The notes: generated by a model not told the origin, from the letters alone. Positions 1-12,900 are shown, numbered from the stretch's first letter. The stretch is DNA of 64,000 bases from Lactifluus volemus (GCA_022376515.1 WTXI01000003.1:806001-870000), one strand, 5' to 3'. Translations and numbers: made by a program.

Positions 1-46
1 AATCTGGCAAAACGCAGCAACACGTGTGCGGGTGTATTAAGGACAC

Positions 47-59
47 GAAACCCTAACCC
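47..59 (+). promoter_or_regulatory. telo-box-like motif in the leader of the PHD gene
   Basis: The leader just before the ATG at 70 carries GAAACCCTAACCC, which contains AAACCCTAA. This matches the telo-box known from promoters and leaders of ribosomal-protein and translation genes in plants. It is also one and a half telomere repeats, but it is isolated and not a telomere tract. A regulatory role is inference. Confidence 0.25.
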
Positions 60-69
60 AAATCAGGAG

Positions 70-1776
70 ATGGCCTGCAATCGTTGCAAGGGTACATCTT
101 CAGACCCATTCAACTTTCTGCTTTCTTGCTCGCAATGCGGGAAGAATTGGCATCATCGTAAGAATTCAATCATATGTCCTCTGAATATATTCGATTGTCT
201 GCTCTATAGGTTGTCATATACCCCCTTTGAGCGATGTGGAGCTTACCTCTCTGATACGTGCCACAAATGACAACGATGTGGACAATGGCCTATCCTCGTG
301 GACAGGTCGATGTTGTAGGAAAAAACGTGTGAAGGTCCAGGAAGACCCAGAGGTCCGTCTCCTCAATCAATTCCACACAGCGTAAACTCAGCTCCGGTCT
401 TGGTCCAAAAGGCTCTTACTCACCCATTGCAGCTCCTTCGGCATCTGTCGTTGGAGTACTCAGCTGCTCTCTGTATCAGCCAGTCCAACACCATTTGCTC
501 ATGCTGCGTCTATTCATAAGGGTTCTCAGCAGAAGGTGGCTCCATCGTCGAATCTGGAACAGTCAATCAATCTCGTTGATTCATCCTCAGAATCTGGCGG
601 CGAGCCAACCGCCAGCGATTCTGACTTCCACGAACCAGTTGTTTCCATGGAGTCCCAGAGAAATTTAGAGCGGTCTAATATGAGGCGTCCAGGCTCTCAT
701 TATCCCCCAGTAGTCGATATGGACACAAGCAACCGTCAGCTGCCGCATGAAGCGCCCCTTCCTTCTACCTCTACTGCAAGGCTCGTGCCGTCGTCATCCA
801 TTGACGTGCCACCCACCTACCCTCGCCGCCCACACCTGTCTAACAGTTCTCTGGTGCCGCCTATCTAATTTTGGACCACGTGCACTTTATTGATGGTCAT
901 GTGCTGCAGATTCACTCGCGCAAGTCGACAAGTCGACCCGTTGAGCCCACATATGCTCATGCCACTTCCCGGTTGTCTAATGACTCTCGCGTCCTTGGAA
1001 GTTCTGAACCTTCCATTTCTGGGCCTATGGATATCGACCCGCCCTCAATAGACCTCCGTGCCCTCTCACTCAATCGTAACGAGGCTTCTTCACAGCTACT
1101 TCGGCGAGTGATAACCCCCGGCCCCCCTCGCCACCCCAACCTACTTCTGTAGTTGAGTCAGAAGATGATGAGATGGAGGATCTATATGGCCCACCCGTCG
1201 GGCTCCCATCACCATATGCGCCACCGCCACCACATCCACACGCAGTTTCACGTGGGCGATCGCCGTCCTTACGATATCCAACTGTGGAACCAATTTCACA
1301 TGAGCCATCGCCGTCCTTGCGATATCCAACGAAGGAGCATGAACTCCCCCAACCAGCAGTCAGGGATCCACCCCCACCTCGGCGCGAACCTCAACGCAAG
1401 TCAACAGCAGAGCACCGTGTGCTTCCCGCACTGGTGGCCGACGACCCAAGCCTACTAGGAATGTTGGAGCGACAGGAACAGCGTGAAGCGGCGCGCCCGC
1501 GCCAGGGAATGAGCAAGGCGACGGCCATGCACCGTGCGGGCAAGAAGCGCGGCGGGTTTATCTTGCTTGCGGACCGGACCGAGGCAGAGGTAGCGCGAGC
1601 TGAGCAGACAGATTGTAGAGTGCCCCGTGGAAGATTTGCTTCGTATTTTGCGCATTCGGACGTCTATACAACTTGGGCTAACGCGCGAATGCCTTCATGA
1701 TCACGAGAGTGTCCAGAGCGGGCAAGGAGGCGTCGGCACTATCGGTGCCGCCACCGCAATCACCTCGAGCGCTTAG
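70..1776 (+). CDS. PHD-finger-like, Ser/Pro-rich protein (6 exons)
   Basis: The first exon encodes CNRC and CSQC pairs followed by WHHRC across the first splice and later WTGRCC. This is the spacing of a PHD-type zinc finger, a reader of chromatin marks, although the last cysteine pair is tight (CC). The rest is low complexity: Ser/Pro-rich, an acidic ESEDDEMED stretch, two copies of SPSLRYPT, a basic patch and a C-terminus rich in Gly/Ala. Introns by signal and phase: 158-209, 382-432, 854-909, 1076-1152 and, less certain, 1556-1604; all phases agree and give about 473 codons. Without the last intron the frame ends at TGA 1698-1700, and the better coding frame downstream would need a frameshift near 1610. 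A nuclear, chromatin-linked role is inferred from the finger only. Confidence 0.6.
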
Positions 1777-2121
1777 CCGTTGCCACCTTTCTCCCTATCC
1801 TCGGTTTTGACGTGCCCAGTTTTGAGCCGTCGTCGTCGTCTCCCATACCTGCACGCGTGCGCACATTATCATCTGGTTCTTCAGACACATCATGTGGACG
1901 TTGAGACTCGGTCCTGGGCAGTTCTGGATGTCGCTGCTCGAAGTCGAGGCCGTCCGGAAGTTGCCTATCCAGATCCAGGCCGGACTCCGGGCGGCTTTTT
2001 GGTCTTCCAGGCCCGGCGCCGCCGCCACAAATGGACAGGTATCCTAGGTCTCGTACTCGGATCTCACTCTAAATGACACTATTTATGCGGGGAAGGTTGT
2101 GGGCACTCCAGCAGCACAAAG

Positions 2122-2480
2122 ATGAGTAACGACAGCACTCACAAGAGTTCCTTGTCCAAACCCAACACAAGCACAGGTGAGCGCGAACAGCCTCTCCTCT
2201 TGCCTCAGCTCATCATCGGGCCATTTCTTCCCCAGTAGCGATGTCAACATCATCTTTCGGTCAAGGGAAAGGTGAGGGTCTTAAAGGGTGGTGGAAGTGT
2301 AGTTCGACATCGGAACCGACGGCACAAAGTCGGCTGCCAATCCCCAAATCGACGACATTTCCATGCTCGGCACAGTCCAACCAGCATGCTACAAACGCCA
2401 AAGCTGGGTCAAACTACGGTACGGAATGGACCGCGTATGGTGACTTAGAGCCTTCTGGATACCCACCCTGGTTTGCTTGA
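2122..2480 (+). CDS. small hypothetical protein (2 exons)
   Basis: ATG 2122 opens a 55-nt exon ending at 2176. An intron 2177-2235 (gtgagc...cccag) joins in frame to 2236-2480, giving about 99 residues rich in Ser, Thr and Gly and ending in YPPWFA. No domain, signal peptide or membrane segment is visible. It follows the PHD gene on the same strand and could instead be a separate 3' part of that locus. Function unknown. Confidence 0.4.
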
Positions 2481-3213
2481 AAAATAATGTAAACCCTCGT
2501 CTTCTTTATTCGTCACTCTTGGCTTACCATGTTCTATCTAGATAAAGACGGACCTGTACAGTATAACCGCGCGGCCGTATCACGAACTAGTTGGATAAAT
2601 GCGACCCTGGGCCGGGAATTGCTATATTGTCACATTTAACGAATGGGATGCTTAGAGACCAGTTAGACCTCTTATGTGGAAATACTAGGATGGGCCATCC
2701 GCAGTGGGAGAATGTCATGCGTCAACCAGTTGCACCAGAAGAAACGTATTCCTATTTGAAATGTAGGGGGTAACCGTTCCGTACTGTAAACCCGTGCATC
2801 GTTGGACTACTGTATTGATCGGGCTACTGTCATTTTCTCAAATGCACGCAAGCATCTTCGCATGCCTCATTTGCCTCGGACAGACAGCGTGAAGAGGTAG
2901 ATAAATTGGGGACCTGGCGAGTCGCATCGTAACTCGGAAGGGTCACACTGGTCATCAAGGCCAATCCAACAGTGCGCGATCCAACACCTTTTTTAAGTTT
3001 ACCAGCGGTTCAGCAAGCTGACCAGATGGTCCTGCTGGCATTGAGGAAGCCGTAACGGCAACAATGGAAGGTTGCTTTCTTTTTTAGGAGAATTTCACTC
3101 ACGTCAGGTCTTGGTCTATCATGATGATTCGAGAGCACGGATGAGCACCAGAACCACGCTAAGGTACCCAATGGCATCATGTGCATCAGCAAGATCACAA
3201 TTTTCTTGCCGAC
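2481..3213. other. no supported gene
   Basis: Only short open frames without splice support or recognisable protein similarity. The stretch lies between the small hypothetical gene and the first CTTGTCA repeat cluster. Confidence 0.5.
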
Positions 3214-3309
3214 TTTTCGAGCTTGTCAGGGCTTGTTAGGGCTTTTCGAGCTTGTCAACAAGCTGACAAGACCCGACAAGCTCAACAAGCTTGACAAGTT
3301 GACAAGTTA
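3214..3309. repeat. CTTGTCA/TGACAAG repeat cluster 1
   Basis: About 95 bp built from CTTGTCA-type heptamers, first in direct orientation (AGCTTGTCAGGGCTTGTTAGG), then inverted (GCTGACAAGACCCGACAAG). The left and right halves can pair into a hairpin. A related, longer cluster is at 6454-6641. Both are followed by GAAAAATGT. This could be a low-complexity satellite or the tip of an uncharacterised element; no coding capacity. Confidence 0.6.
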
Positions 3310-3745
3310 CGAAAAATGTATTTTAACTACTGTACTAGTTGCACATGCGTGCTCGAATATAGTGACAAACGAGATGTTTTTACAATGAGAAGTGAGTCAC
3401 GCTGTTGGGGTCATATGGCAGCTGTATACAGTGTACTTGTGCCATCTCACAACTGGCCTCCACGAACGAAAGAAGATGGTGCAGGCACTACCACGCCATT
3501 TGGTGGGCTGGTGCGGGACATACGCAGGGGCAGAACTACTACTTGCGGGACGAAATGCAGGCGCAGCGATGAAATCAAACGGAACGTTAGATAGTACATG
3601 GGACGATAGAAGACTCCGCCGCTTCATACCTCATGACTTGATGTGTTCCCTTTCGGCGGAACCCCATCATTCAAAATACATGGCACACAACCAATTATCC
3701 GGGGAAGCGGGTGCGAAATTCCCCCACATCAAGTGCCCGACCCAC

Positions 3746-3998
3746 CTGGTACTAAAATCGAGGTGCTTGGTGGAAACGAGAGGCTCGAGGATGGACGGGA
3801 CGGACTGCGCAGCCGCCGAGCCGTGGGGGGCCGAGGAAGGCGGGGGCGAAGAGGGCATGGACCAGAGTTTGGCACCGGTCAAACAGTTGAGGGCATGAAA
3901 CTTGCCATCGACGGACGCTACGAGGACGACATTGAGGAGTTCGAGGGGGTTGTCGTCGTTTGTGGAGTGACCAAGGGGGGAAGGAGGTGGAGACCGTT
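3746..3998 (-). pseudogene. IRE1 luminal-domain-like fragment
   Basis: Minus-strand reading gives a Pro/Ser-rich start, then VVLVASVDGKFHALN and LTGAKLWSM, a Pro/Ser/Ala linker and LVSTKHLDFST. DGxxHALNxxTGxxLWS is the PQQ-like blade motif at the start of the luminal sensor domain of the unfolded-protein-response kinase IRE1. A donor-like GTGGG follows at 3745, but the sequence beyond it does not continue the family. No signal peptide precedes it, an in-frame stop lies just upstream, and kinase and RNase domains are absent. It is best read as a truncated copy of an IRE1 gene located elsewhere. The alternative is another PQQ-repeat protein. Confidence 0.45.
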
Positions 3999-4014
3999 GA
4001 GACTATTTTGGTAA

Positions 4015-5758
4015 ACGTCAGGACAGAGAGGAATGATACCGATGACCGCCCCGCATCACTCTCGGGCGTACGCGCGCTCGCACCACCAGTTCATCTCAAC
4101 GACCCACCCACCAGCACCGACCCCTAGCACGCCAAAAAAAAGTATGATTTTCAGAATTACTCAGCGCCCACTCGCTCGCTGATGCCTCCGACGATTCCCA
4201 CCAGACAACCGAACCGCGCCGGGAGAACTGGGCGTGCGCCCTAGTAAAAGTTCGATGCTGGATCGCGATGCGCTACCGATACTGTGTGTGAAGCTCTGTG
4301 CCCGCGTGCAGCTCGGCGCGAGCGACACGCTAGCCGCCGAGACGTGCGAATTGCATCGAAGTGTGCCACGAGAGTGAGTGAGATCTGAATGCGCCGCTGA
4401 TCCTAGCGAGCGAAGCCGCACTGCAGTTCCGCGAGTTGAGAAGGGAGGCTCTCGGACCTGGCTGTGACGAAGGTGAAGACAAGAGACCGACTGAATCTCC
4501 GCGCTCGTGGGCTTCGAGCGAGCTATTGTGTAGCGATTGACCTGAGTGTAGCGGGCAATATTCTTTGCGGTCTGATTCTGGTAATTCTAAGCTGAAGAGC
4601 AGATGTTGATGTGATGAAACGGGGACTCACGAAAGCGCCAGAACCGGGTACTCCGTGGGTGTCGAGATTCGGGAGCTTTGCGACCTCAATTGACGCCAAA
4701 ATAAAAGAAAAAAAAACTCACTCAATCAAGATAAAGATAGCATTAATGTCAAGCAAGGTTTGAATTAGGACTTGGCAAAGAGGAGGAGAGGAAAGAGGTA
4801 ACAGTGGCGAGACTTCCAGGACAGATGTTCGAGGTGCAATCCGGGTGCACGACACTTGGGCGGCTGCGCGATGACAGCACGAAGGCGGAATCCTCTCTCA
4901 AAAAGAATAAAGAGAACACATTTACATGGATAGCAAGACGTTTCGTGGGAGAGCTTGGGGTGCAAGCCTAGGACGATACTTAAGCGGGTCTGTGATGGCT
5001 GAGGTCATCCTGCTACAAGCCCATTGATATGTAGCAAGTCACAATGCTCAAGAGTAGCAAGTCTCCTTTGAGAATTATGTGAGGACAGAGGGAGGAGGGG
5101 AGCTGCCACCTAGGGAGGAGAGGGTATGAGAAAAAAAAGAGACAAACGGTACATTTGCATACCTGGATGGGTGGCGAATTGGAATGAAGCAGAAATGAAA
5201 GGAGCATTGGGCTCTACCTGGTCACATTTGCAGATGAGAATGTTGTCAAGATACATTTTAAAGCCGGGCATATGTCTGAGATGAGACGAGACGAGTGAGT
5301 GTCGACTTGGACAAAAAAAATCGAACAAGTTCTTCCTTTGTTATTAGGTTTGTATTAGTCAGGTTGAATTTGGAGCGGACTTGAAATTATTTTTTTTTCC
5401 CTCACTTATTTCGTCCGCATGACTGCCTAGTTTCAACCCTCATATCCCCGCGCTAGTGAAATTCTTTAAGCTTGTCATACCTGAGTGGTATTATTCTACA
5501 GTGGGTATTCTATCTAGTTTTTATTGTCATTGGCTGTTTACTGACCATTCATCTGCCTCTGGCAACTCCCCCACACACGCGTTCCCGCCCGACACCGCCA
5601 CGTCAACAGACGACCTCTTCGTCGGTGGTCGTAAATGCATTAGCTGCATACCTACGAGTCCCGGGAGTGTGCTTGGATGCCATGTAACGACTTGATATTC
5701 GGTTCGTGTCAAATGCTGAGCGTTGCGAAAAAAAAAAGACAGACAAAAAAAACTAAAT
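4015..5758. other. no supported gene
   Basis: Short frames only, with poly-A/T runs (for example 4707-4717 and 5389-5399). A Pro/Thr/Ser-rich frame at about 5540-5680 might be a further exon of the weak gene that follows, but no splice connection could be made. Confidence 0.4.
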
Positions 5759-6114
5759 ATGTGGGACAGGAGGCAAGCCCAAACGCACGGTTTCTTCGAG
5801 CCAGATGTTGAGCTCCTGAACTCACACGACGCGTCGCTCTCCAGTGTGAGCAAGTTCTCGACGCCACGTTGTGATGTGGCCAATGCCCCGCCGCCTGGGT
5901 CGCTGCCACCTCCCCAACTTGTATCGCTGCCGCCTCCCTTCATTTCGACGCCGTCGTCCATGGCCGTGGGTGAATGGGGCGCACTAGATGTGGTATGTGT
6001 GCTTTGTTTGGATCAACTGGCACGATTGATGCACAGAGTAGGGACTGCGGCGAATCGGTGAGCGAGAATGCAAGCGGGATCACGGACGATACATGTCCCG
6101 TGGGGGAGGCCTAA
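5759..6114 (+). CDS. weak two-exon gene, Pro-rich hypothetical protein
   Basis: Exon 5759-5992 reads MWDRRQAQT..., then a Pro-rich part (APPPGSLPPP, SLPPPF). An intron 5993-6036 (gtatgt...gcacag, 44 nt) joins in phase 0 to 6037-6114, ending DDTCPVGEA. The total is about 103 residues. The support is the good donor, the short typical intron and the protein-like composition. There is no known domain, and the start could lie in an upstream exon. It may be a remnant. Confidence 0.3.
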
Positions 6115-6453
6115 GCTGTGACAATGGCCTTTGGTAAGAATCGCTAATGGAATGATTGAAATCTCTCTCCTAGTGCTGCTGAGAGCACGGTGAACGCAAA
6201 TGTGAATGTGGGGGGTGCTCGCGCCCATTTCATTGTGGACAGAATGGGGGGAGTGGGAACGCGTGCGGGTGTGAGTGCGGAGAAGCTGCCCACCATTCAT
6301 GTGTGAGACGGCGGTGTGGGCTGAGGCTGTGTTGACATATTCCAGGATTATCATTGGTGGTGAGAGAGCTGGAATGCACTGATTAGCTTCGTTTTTGTAC
6401 CCCTAGTATAGAAATGATTTAATAAACAGTGCCACAATTTTTTGGTTTTGACC

Positions 6454-6641
6454 TTGCCAACTTGTCAGCTTGCCAGCTTGTGAACTTGTCAGTCTTGTCA
6501 GTCTGGTTCAAATGAAAATTATCTGAACTTGTCAAAAACTGGACGTTGCTTGTCAAGCTTGTGACTTGTCAACTTGTCAGGCTTGTCACAGCTTGTACAA
6601 GCTTGTACAAGCTTGTGCAAGCTTGTACAAGCCGTGACAAG
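6454..6641. repeat. CTTGTCA repeat cluster 2
   Basis: About 190 bp of CTTGTCA, GCTTGTGA and GCTTGTACAA units, the last repeated as GCTTGTACAAGCTTGTACAA. It is related to the cluster at 3214-3309 and, like it, is followed by GACAAGAAAAATGT. It ends about 340 bp upstream of the putative first exon of the receptor gene, so it may lie in its promoter region. Confidence 0.6.
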
Positions 6642-6980
6642 AAAAATGTGATCTTCCTGATGTGAGCCATGTGTGAAAATACAAAAGGGCTATCATCGGC
6701 CACAAATCTACATAATGAGTCAAAAGGGCTCTGTTAGGCCTTCAAGAATGGAAATCTGCAGGCTGTAACAGAGTGAGATTTTTTATTTTTGAATGCTGTG
6801 CAGAGTTAATAGCCATTTAGTCAATGCCTACCAAACTGTCTATGGCCATTCCGCTACCACACACAAGTCATGTGATGCTGGTTGCGAACGAATAAGCCCT
6901 ACCTTAGTTTCGCGTGGCCGTAACCAATGCCTGGAACGTGGCACCAGAATGTTTGTTTTTGTTCAAGTTGTTTGTTCGTG

Positions 6981-9900
6981 ATGGGCTGCAGTGACGCGCC
7001 CAGGTTGCTGTTGTAATATCGATTACGGCGGTCGCGATCTCGATTCCGACCGCGCCACCGACCCCATCGATCAACCGCGACACGAACGCGCCGATACCGA
7101 CCACGAGAACGACGCATCAATCGCGTGAATTTTCGATTAGGGCATGTTTCGTTTCGATCTTGTTGTGTGGACTATCTGATCAGTTTGTTAATTTTCCGGG
7201 GCTCGTTTTTGTACGATACAAGCGAGCGTATGCATCATAGCATCGCTCATCGTTCTCCACTTTCCCCCACTCATCGTCATTTCTTTTCGAAAACGAGCGC
7301 AGCCGCGCGCATCACCCTCAATAGGGTATTTTTCCTCTTTTCTCGTGATATAATTCTCCACTCGATTTTTCGAGTGCTTTTTGCGTTTTGCTTATTTCAA
7401 GCTTGTGATTATGTCTATCCACTTTTCTTCCTCAAAATAAGTACAAAACAAAATAGCTAACTTGTATTAAATACGAGCCAAAGTGCTCCAAAGTTGAATG
7501 TATCGAACTTGACCCCTTCGTTCCCTCGTTGTCGTCTCCGCGTTCGCCCCGCTTCCCCCTCGCGTATAATCGTCCCCTCAACCCATAACCGACACTAGGT
7601 TATGGGCCCTGACGCTGCCTTACTTTAAATCATCTTTACTATTCATCTAAATACTCTAACATCGATATGGGCGACGACACGAAGCTTAGCATCACCAAGT
7701 TGGCAGGTGATGGTTCCAACTGGGTCACGTATCGCGATCGCATGACCTGGGCGATCGACTCACGCGGATGGCGAGACCATCTACTTCATGACTCCATCAC
7801 CCCTGCATATCAAACCGCCGGAGTCATTGGTGGCCTCGATCCCGCTGCGCGATGGCAACTCGACGAGGCCGCGGTGAAAGCGGGGAACTCTCCCTGCTTG
7901 TGAGTTCAAATAGAGTTGAGAAAAGGGATCAGAGGGGCAAGGAAAAGGGGGGAAAGGGAAGAGCGGCGGCAAGTAGAAGATAAACGCGTAGAAGTCCCGA
8001 AGTCGAGATATCTAAGCGGTAAGGGAGGCGAGATTTTGAAGATAAGAGATGAGATTTTGAGGAAATGAAGCTAAAGAACTTAGAGAAACTTGAAGACAGA
8101 CGAGATTTTCGAGAACAGAGGTGAGCGGCGACAATTCGCTGGCTCGTTTGTACATTTCCCGGTCGTATTTAAGTACATTTCGAGCCGTAGTCTAAAGAGG
8201 GATAAACGCGTCGAAATCGGAAGAACAGGTAAACGTCGAAGCTATCGGTGCGAAGACAAAGGCCATGAGAGTAAGTAAAACTTATCGGAACTGAGATGAG
8301 TATGAAAGGGAGGAGACACGAAGCTAGGGTGAAGCAGGGAACAAGGAGGAAGAGGACGAAATCATGAAAGGATAAAGGGGACTAAAATAATCTTCGAAGT
8401 CGCGTGCACCCTCAGAATGCTTCACGGGATGCTCGCGGTCTCTTCGAGAGATCGTTAGGCCGTCAGCCTGGAACGTGGGCGCGGCGCGAGACACAGCACG
8501 CAGCCCGAGATGAAAGGGAGAAAGCTAAGCACAAAAAGAGGAAAGATGCCATACTGAGCGAACAATGGGAAACGCGAGGCACACTAGCACGAAACGGGAG
8601 CAGAGATGCACGAGACAAGCCAAAATCATGAAAGAAACAAAGAGAAAACGTCGTGCAACGCGAGGCCGCAGAGGACGGGTCTATGGCCGAGGCGTAGTCG
8701 CATCGTGGCCGAGGGCGATCGTGGCCCAATTCGAGATCGAAACCGCGGGAGAACGAAATCTAAGGCAGTCGAGAAACACCGCGAGCGGCAGCACAAATCG
8801 AGACGAGAGGAAACGTGAGTTGGGCGTACGGAGTTGCGTAGACAGAGGTTTCGGGGCCAGCCACTAAGCTGACCCTACATCTCCTCGGGGCTTTTAAAGA
8901 TCGACTGTCCCCAGTCGATGCTCGTCGTCGTCTTCATCGGTGCGGTATTCTTCTTCTTCGACTACGTCGACGAGGTCGTCGCGATCGAGGACGCGGGTGA
9001 CGGGGATAAAGGCACGGGAGCGCGCGAAATAGGGAACAAGTCGAAAGGCGGCGTATCGGAGCTTTGAGACAGCTCCGTCGAGCTCGGCGAGGCGGTAAGA
9101 ACCGGAGGAAGTTCTACGAACGACGACCATCGGCCCAAGGTAGCGGGGCTTGGTTTTGCGACCTAGGTCGGTCTCGATGGCTGAGTTCCGAACAAGTACA
9201 AGGTCACCTGGTCGGAAAACGTGATTAGTGATGGTGTTCTTGTACTGCCGTTCGAACTGCCGGACGGAGGCGTGGCGAGCTTTGAGGATGTTGGCCTGGA
9301 TGGCATCTAAGTCGTCTTCGCGTTTCTCGAGTTGGCGGGCGCGGATAGCGAGAAGGTCGGCAGTGGAGAGGGGCTTGACGAGGTCGGGAACGAGGAAGGT
9401 GGCGAGTGTGATGTCAAAAGGAAGGAGGGGCTCGACGCCATGTGCCATGTAAAAAGGGGAGTAGCCGGTCGACTTGCGGATGGTAGCGCGATCTGCCCAG
9501 AAAACGTGGGGTACTACAGCCGGCCACCGGGAAACGTCGCTATCGCAGGCCTTGACGAGGGATTCGCGGATGGTGCGGTGCTGGCGTTCGACGATCCCGT
9601 TGGCGCGTGAGTTGTAAGCCGAAATCCGAATGTGGTTGATCCCGTATCTAGACGCTAGCCAATCTAGAGCGGCGACATAAGCTGTCCCGTTATCAGTAAC
9701 AATTTCCTCAACGGCTCCCCAGCGGCACAAGATATCTTCGAAGATGAAGGCACCTATGGTGCGACCTGTCTCCGAACGTAGAGCGCGCCACTCAGGCCAG
9801 GCGGAGAGGGAGCAGCGAGCCTGAACGATGTAACGAAAGCCAGCGGCGGGAGGCATGAGCATGGTGTCGATGTAGACTTTACGAAAAAGAGGTGCTGGCG

Positions 9901-12900
9901 TGTCAACGGTCGGCGGGATGCGGACTTTGGTGGTTTGGCGGATCTGACACTGATGGCATGTGTCCACGTACCACTTGATGTCTTGATCGACGGAAGGCCA
10001 CCAGAAACGATCTAAGATGGTGCGACGAGTGGAATAGATCCCTTTGTGGCCAAGGCGGTCATGGGCGTCGTGGACAATGAAGAAGCGCTCCGAAGGGGAA
10101 TGAACATCTGCGGGCGTCCTGTGCTAAAGTTCCGCCAGAGCTGCCCGTCAATCAGAGAAAACTGCTTGACTTTGCGGAGAAACTTGTCGAGGGCGTCTTT
10201 GGAAAGGTTGGAAGGGAGTTTGAGGGTGGTGAGATAGTCCTGAATCTTAGAGATTTCTTCGTCGGCCTCAGAGGACTGGTTGCTGACGGGAAACGTTGCC
10301 GAGGTGGTGTTGAGTGGGGGTTCGGCACTAAGAACTAAGCTGAGGGTAGGGAGGCTGCCTGGCTGAGGAGAAGGAAGAACGAGCCAAGTAGAGACCCAGA
10401 CACCAAGGGAGAGCGTAGCGTCGATCCATTCTTCGGGTCGTCTTCTTCGGCATCTTCTCCCTCGGCTGGCGTTCTACGTGAGAGGCCGTCGGGGCCATGG
10501 TGCTTGTGTGCGGGAACGTGCACGAGTTTGAAATCGAAGAGGTGTATGGCGGCGATCCATCGATTGATGGTAGCATTAGGCTGACAGTCAGGATTGCTAA
10601 GCATACCTCGGATGAACGCAGCGTCCATTTCCACCACTAGATTGCGGACGCCGATGAGGTAGAGACGGAGGGCACGCAAAGCCCGAAAGAGACCGTAGAG
10701 TTCGAGCTTAGCTTGCGAGTAGCGGGACTCGCGTTCGCTCCACGAAATAGAGCCGAAGCGCGCTGGGCGGCGTGCCCCATCCGGGCACTTTTGAGAGAGA
10801 ATCCATCCGACTCCGTGGATGGATGAATCGACCGCTAAGTAAACGGGACGATCAGATGTGTAATCGATGGAGATGAGAGCAGGGGAATTAATGATAGAGT
10901 CCTTGAGGGACTGCATTGCAGCGGCGTGCTTATCCCCCAAGCGAACGCTTCGCCTTTGCGAGTTAGGTCGACGAGGGGGCGAGCGATGGTGGAGTAATTC
11001 TTGATCCAGATGCGCATAAACCCGCAGTGCCGAGAAAGGCGCGGACGTCGGTGACGGACCGACAGGCGGGCCAGTCGCGGATTCTCGCGATTTTCGAATC
11101 GTCCGGGATACGGCCGTCAAAATTGCACTTGTGGCCTAAGATCACGACTTCTGGAACTGCAATAAAGAGCTTTTTAGCTGATACTGTGGCACCAGCACAA
11201 GTAAAACGGTGAAGGATACGGTGAACATCACTGAGATGTTCCCAGATAAACCTGCGAATGCCGGCGTTGGCGGGATAGTCTCGAAGGTGCCGTCGGGGCT
11301 TTCGTAGCGGGAGGCGGGGCCCTTGATGCTGCAATCGTCCACGAAGGGACGAGCAACGTGGGGATCTCGGGTTCGAGAATAAAGTGACATCGTCATGAAA
11401 AATGCCAACGGCGTTAGTCCAACCTTGCGGAAGACAGGTGAGACGTACGGCGCCGATGGGGATTGGATAGTGGTGAGGTCCCGAGAGGCGACGTCGAGGG
11501 AACGATGATCGTAGCCCACGAAAAGATCGAGCATGGAATAACATGAGCGGCCGGCCATGCCTTCGATGAGCTGGTCGGCAGAGGGGGTACGCTGGAGTTG
11601 CGGATAGTGACCGCGTTAAGGGGCTGGAGGTCATGAACAATGCGGAGGGCGCCGCTTTTCTTCTTGACGCAGAACCAGCGGGATCGATACGAGGCATCGG
11701 AGCGCTCGTAAACTCCAGCGGCAAACTTCTCCTTGAACATCTGGATAACGTCGTCTAAGATGCCAGAGGGAATAGGAATGTTTTTGTGAGCCCAAGGAAT
11801 GTGCTCAACGATGGGAATTTTGACGGGGGCGAAGTAGCTGTCGTGGAAACGTCCCTTCTCGGCCTCAGTCCAAGCCAAGCCAAGCTCGTTGAGTAATAAA
11901 CATGTTGAAGCAGCTTGATTCCTCAGGCCAGAGAAAGTCGTATCGGTTAAGCTGGAGGTCGTCTAAGCGTTCCCGAGTAAGTCGAATGCCAGGCACAAAG
12001 TTGGGCGGGCTAGCGGGAGCGGAGGGAGGGACAGCAAGGGATCGACGGGAATGCGTCGGACGGTACGGAAATCTTCGGGAAGGGACGCCGGAACTGGGCG
12101 AACCTTGTTGGCGACTTTCTTGTAAGCTAAGACTGGGACTGGCGGTTCGGCGAAGCAAAGCAAGGAAAGGACGTCGGAAGAAGCTAAGAGTGGGTAGATG
12201 TTGTCGACATGGGGCGCAAGGGCGTCGACAGAGGTCATGAAGGTGCCTAGGTAGCCGACTTGCGAGTGGCGGGGTCGCGAGGGGACGACAATGGTGTTGC
12301 CGGAGTTGACGGGGTCGCTCAGAGAAACATCGACGCTTCCGCTAGGGAGCTCGTCGAGACGGCAGAGTAGGAGGCGGTGAAAGGGGCGGCCAAGGAGGAG
12401 GCGAAACGGGGCACGTTTGACGACGTGAGCGTGGACTAGACAAGAAATGGTGCCGATAGCCAAGGAAGATTCTCAGCGCAGCCCAAAGTCCAGCTGATGG
12501 TGCCACTAGCTGCTTCCATCTGAAGTCGACGGGCTTTGTTGATGGTCGCCTGAGCCTCCAGAGCCAGGTCTTCTCTAATGATGACGATTTGCGAGCCGGA
12601 ATCCAGGAGTCCGGCCTCGTGGACAGAGTTGTTAACTAAGACGTCGACTTCCCGGAGGGGAAGCGAAAATTCTGCGGTGCGTTGCCCGAGATGCGTCGGC
12701 GAGCTAAGCACGGGTGAGGGATCGATGGGAAGCGTCTCCTCGAGAACGTGTGTCTCGACTCGGCGGTTCTTGAGCTTGTCGGCCAGCTCTTTGCGGATGG
12801 GAGGGCTGGCTGCTAGAATGTGAGCCGGCGTGGTCAAAGAGAGCTTACCATCCATCAACCAGCCCAAGAGCTGACTTGTGAGATTCTGGTCCTCGGCGTG

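Noticed and set aside
48..59. Telomere end at the window start
   Set aside because: Only about one and a half repeats, with genes on both sides being possible; not an array.
1698..1700. Stop of the PHD gene at this TGA
   Set aside because: A more protein-like frame continues to 1776 and can be joined by a 49-nt intron with correct phase; kept as the less likely end.
3214..3309. CRISPR-like array
   Set aside because: Units are short, vary in spacing and orientation and have no unique spacers; the sequence is eukaryotic.
7125..7460. 111-codon frame present three times (also 20590-21018 minus and 21609-21944)
   Set aside because: It lies wholly inside the copia LTR and recurs only because the LTRs are identical.
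8404..8867. 75-, 88- and 100-codon frames repeated at 16205-16668
   Set aside because: They are inside the gypsy LTRs; repetition reflects LTR identity, and three overlapping frames on both strands cannot all be real.
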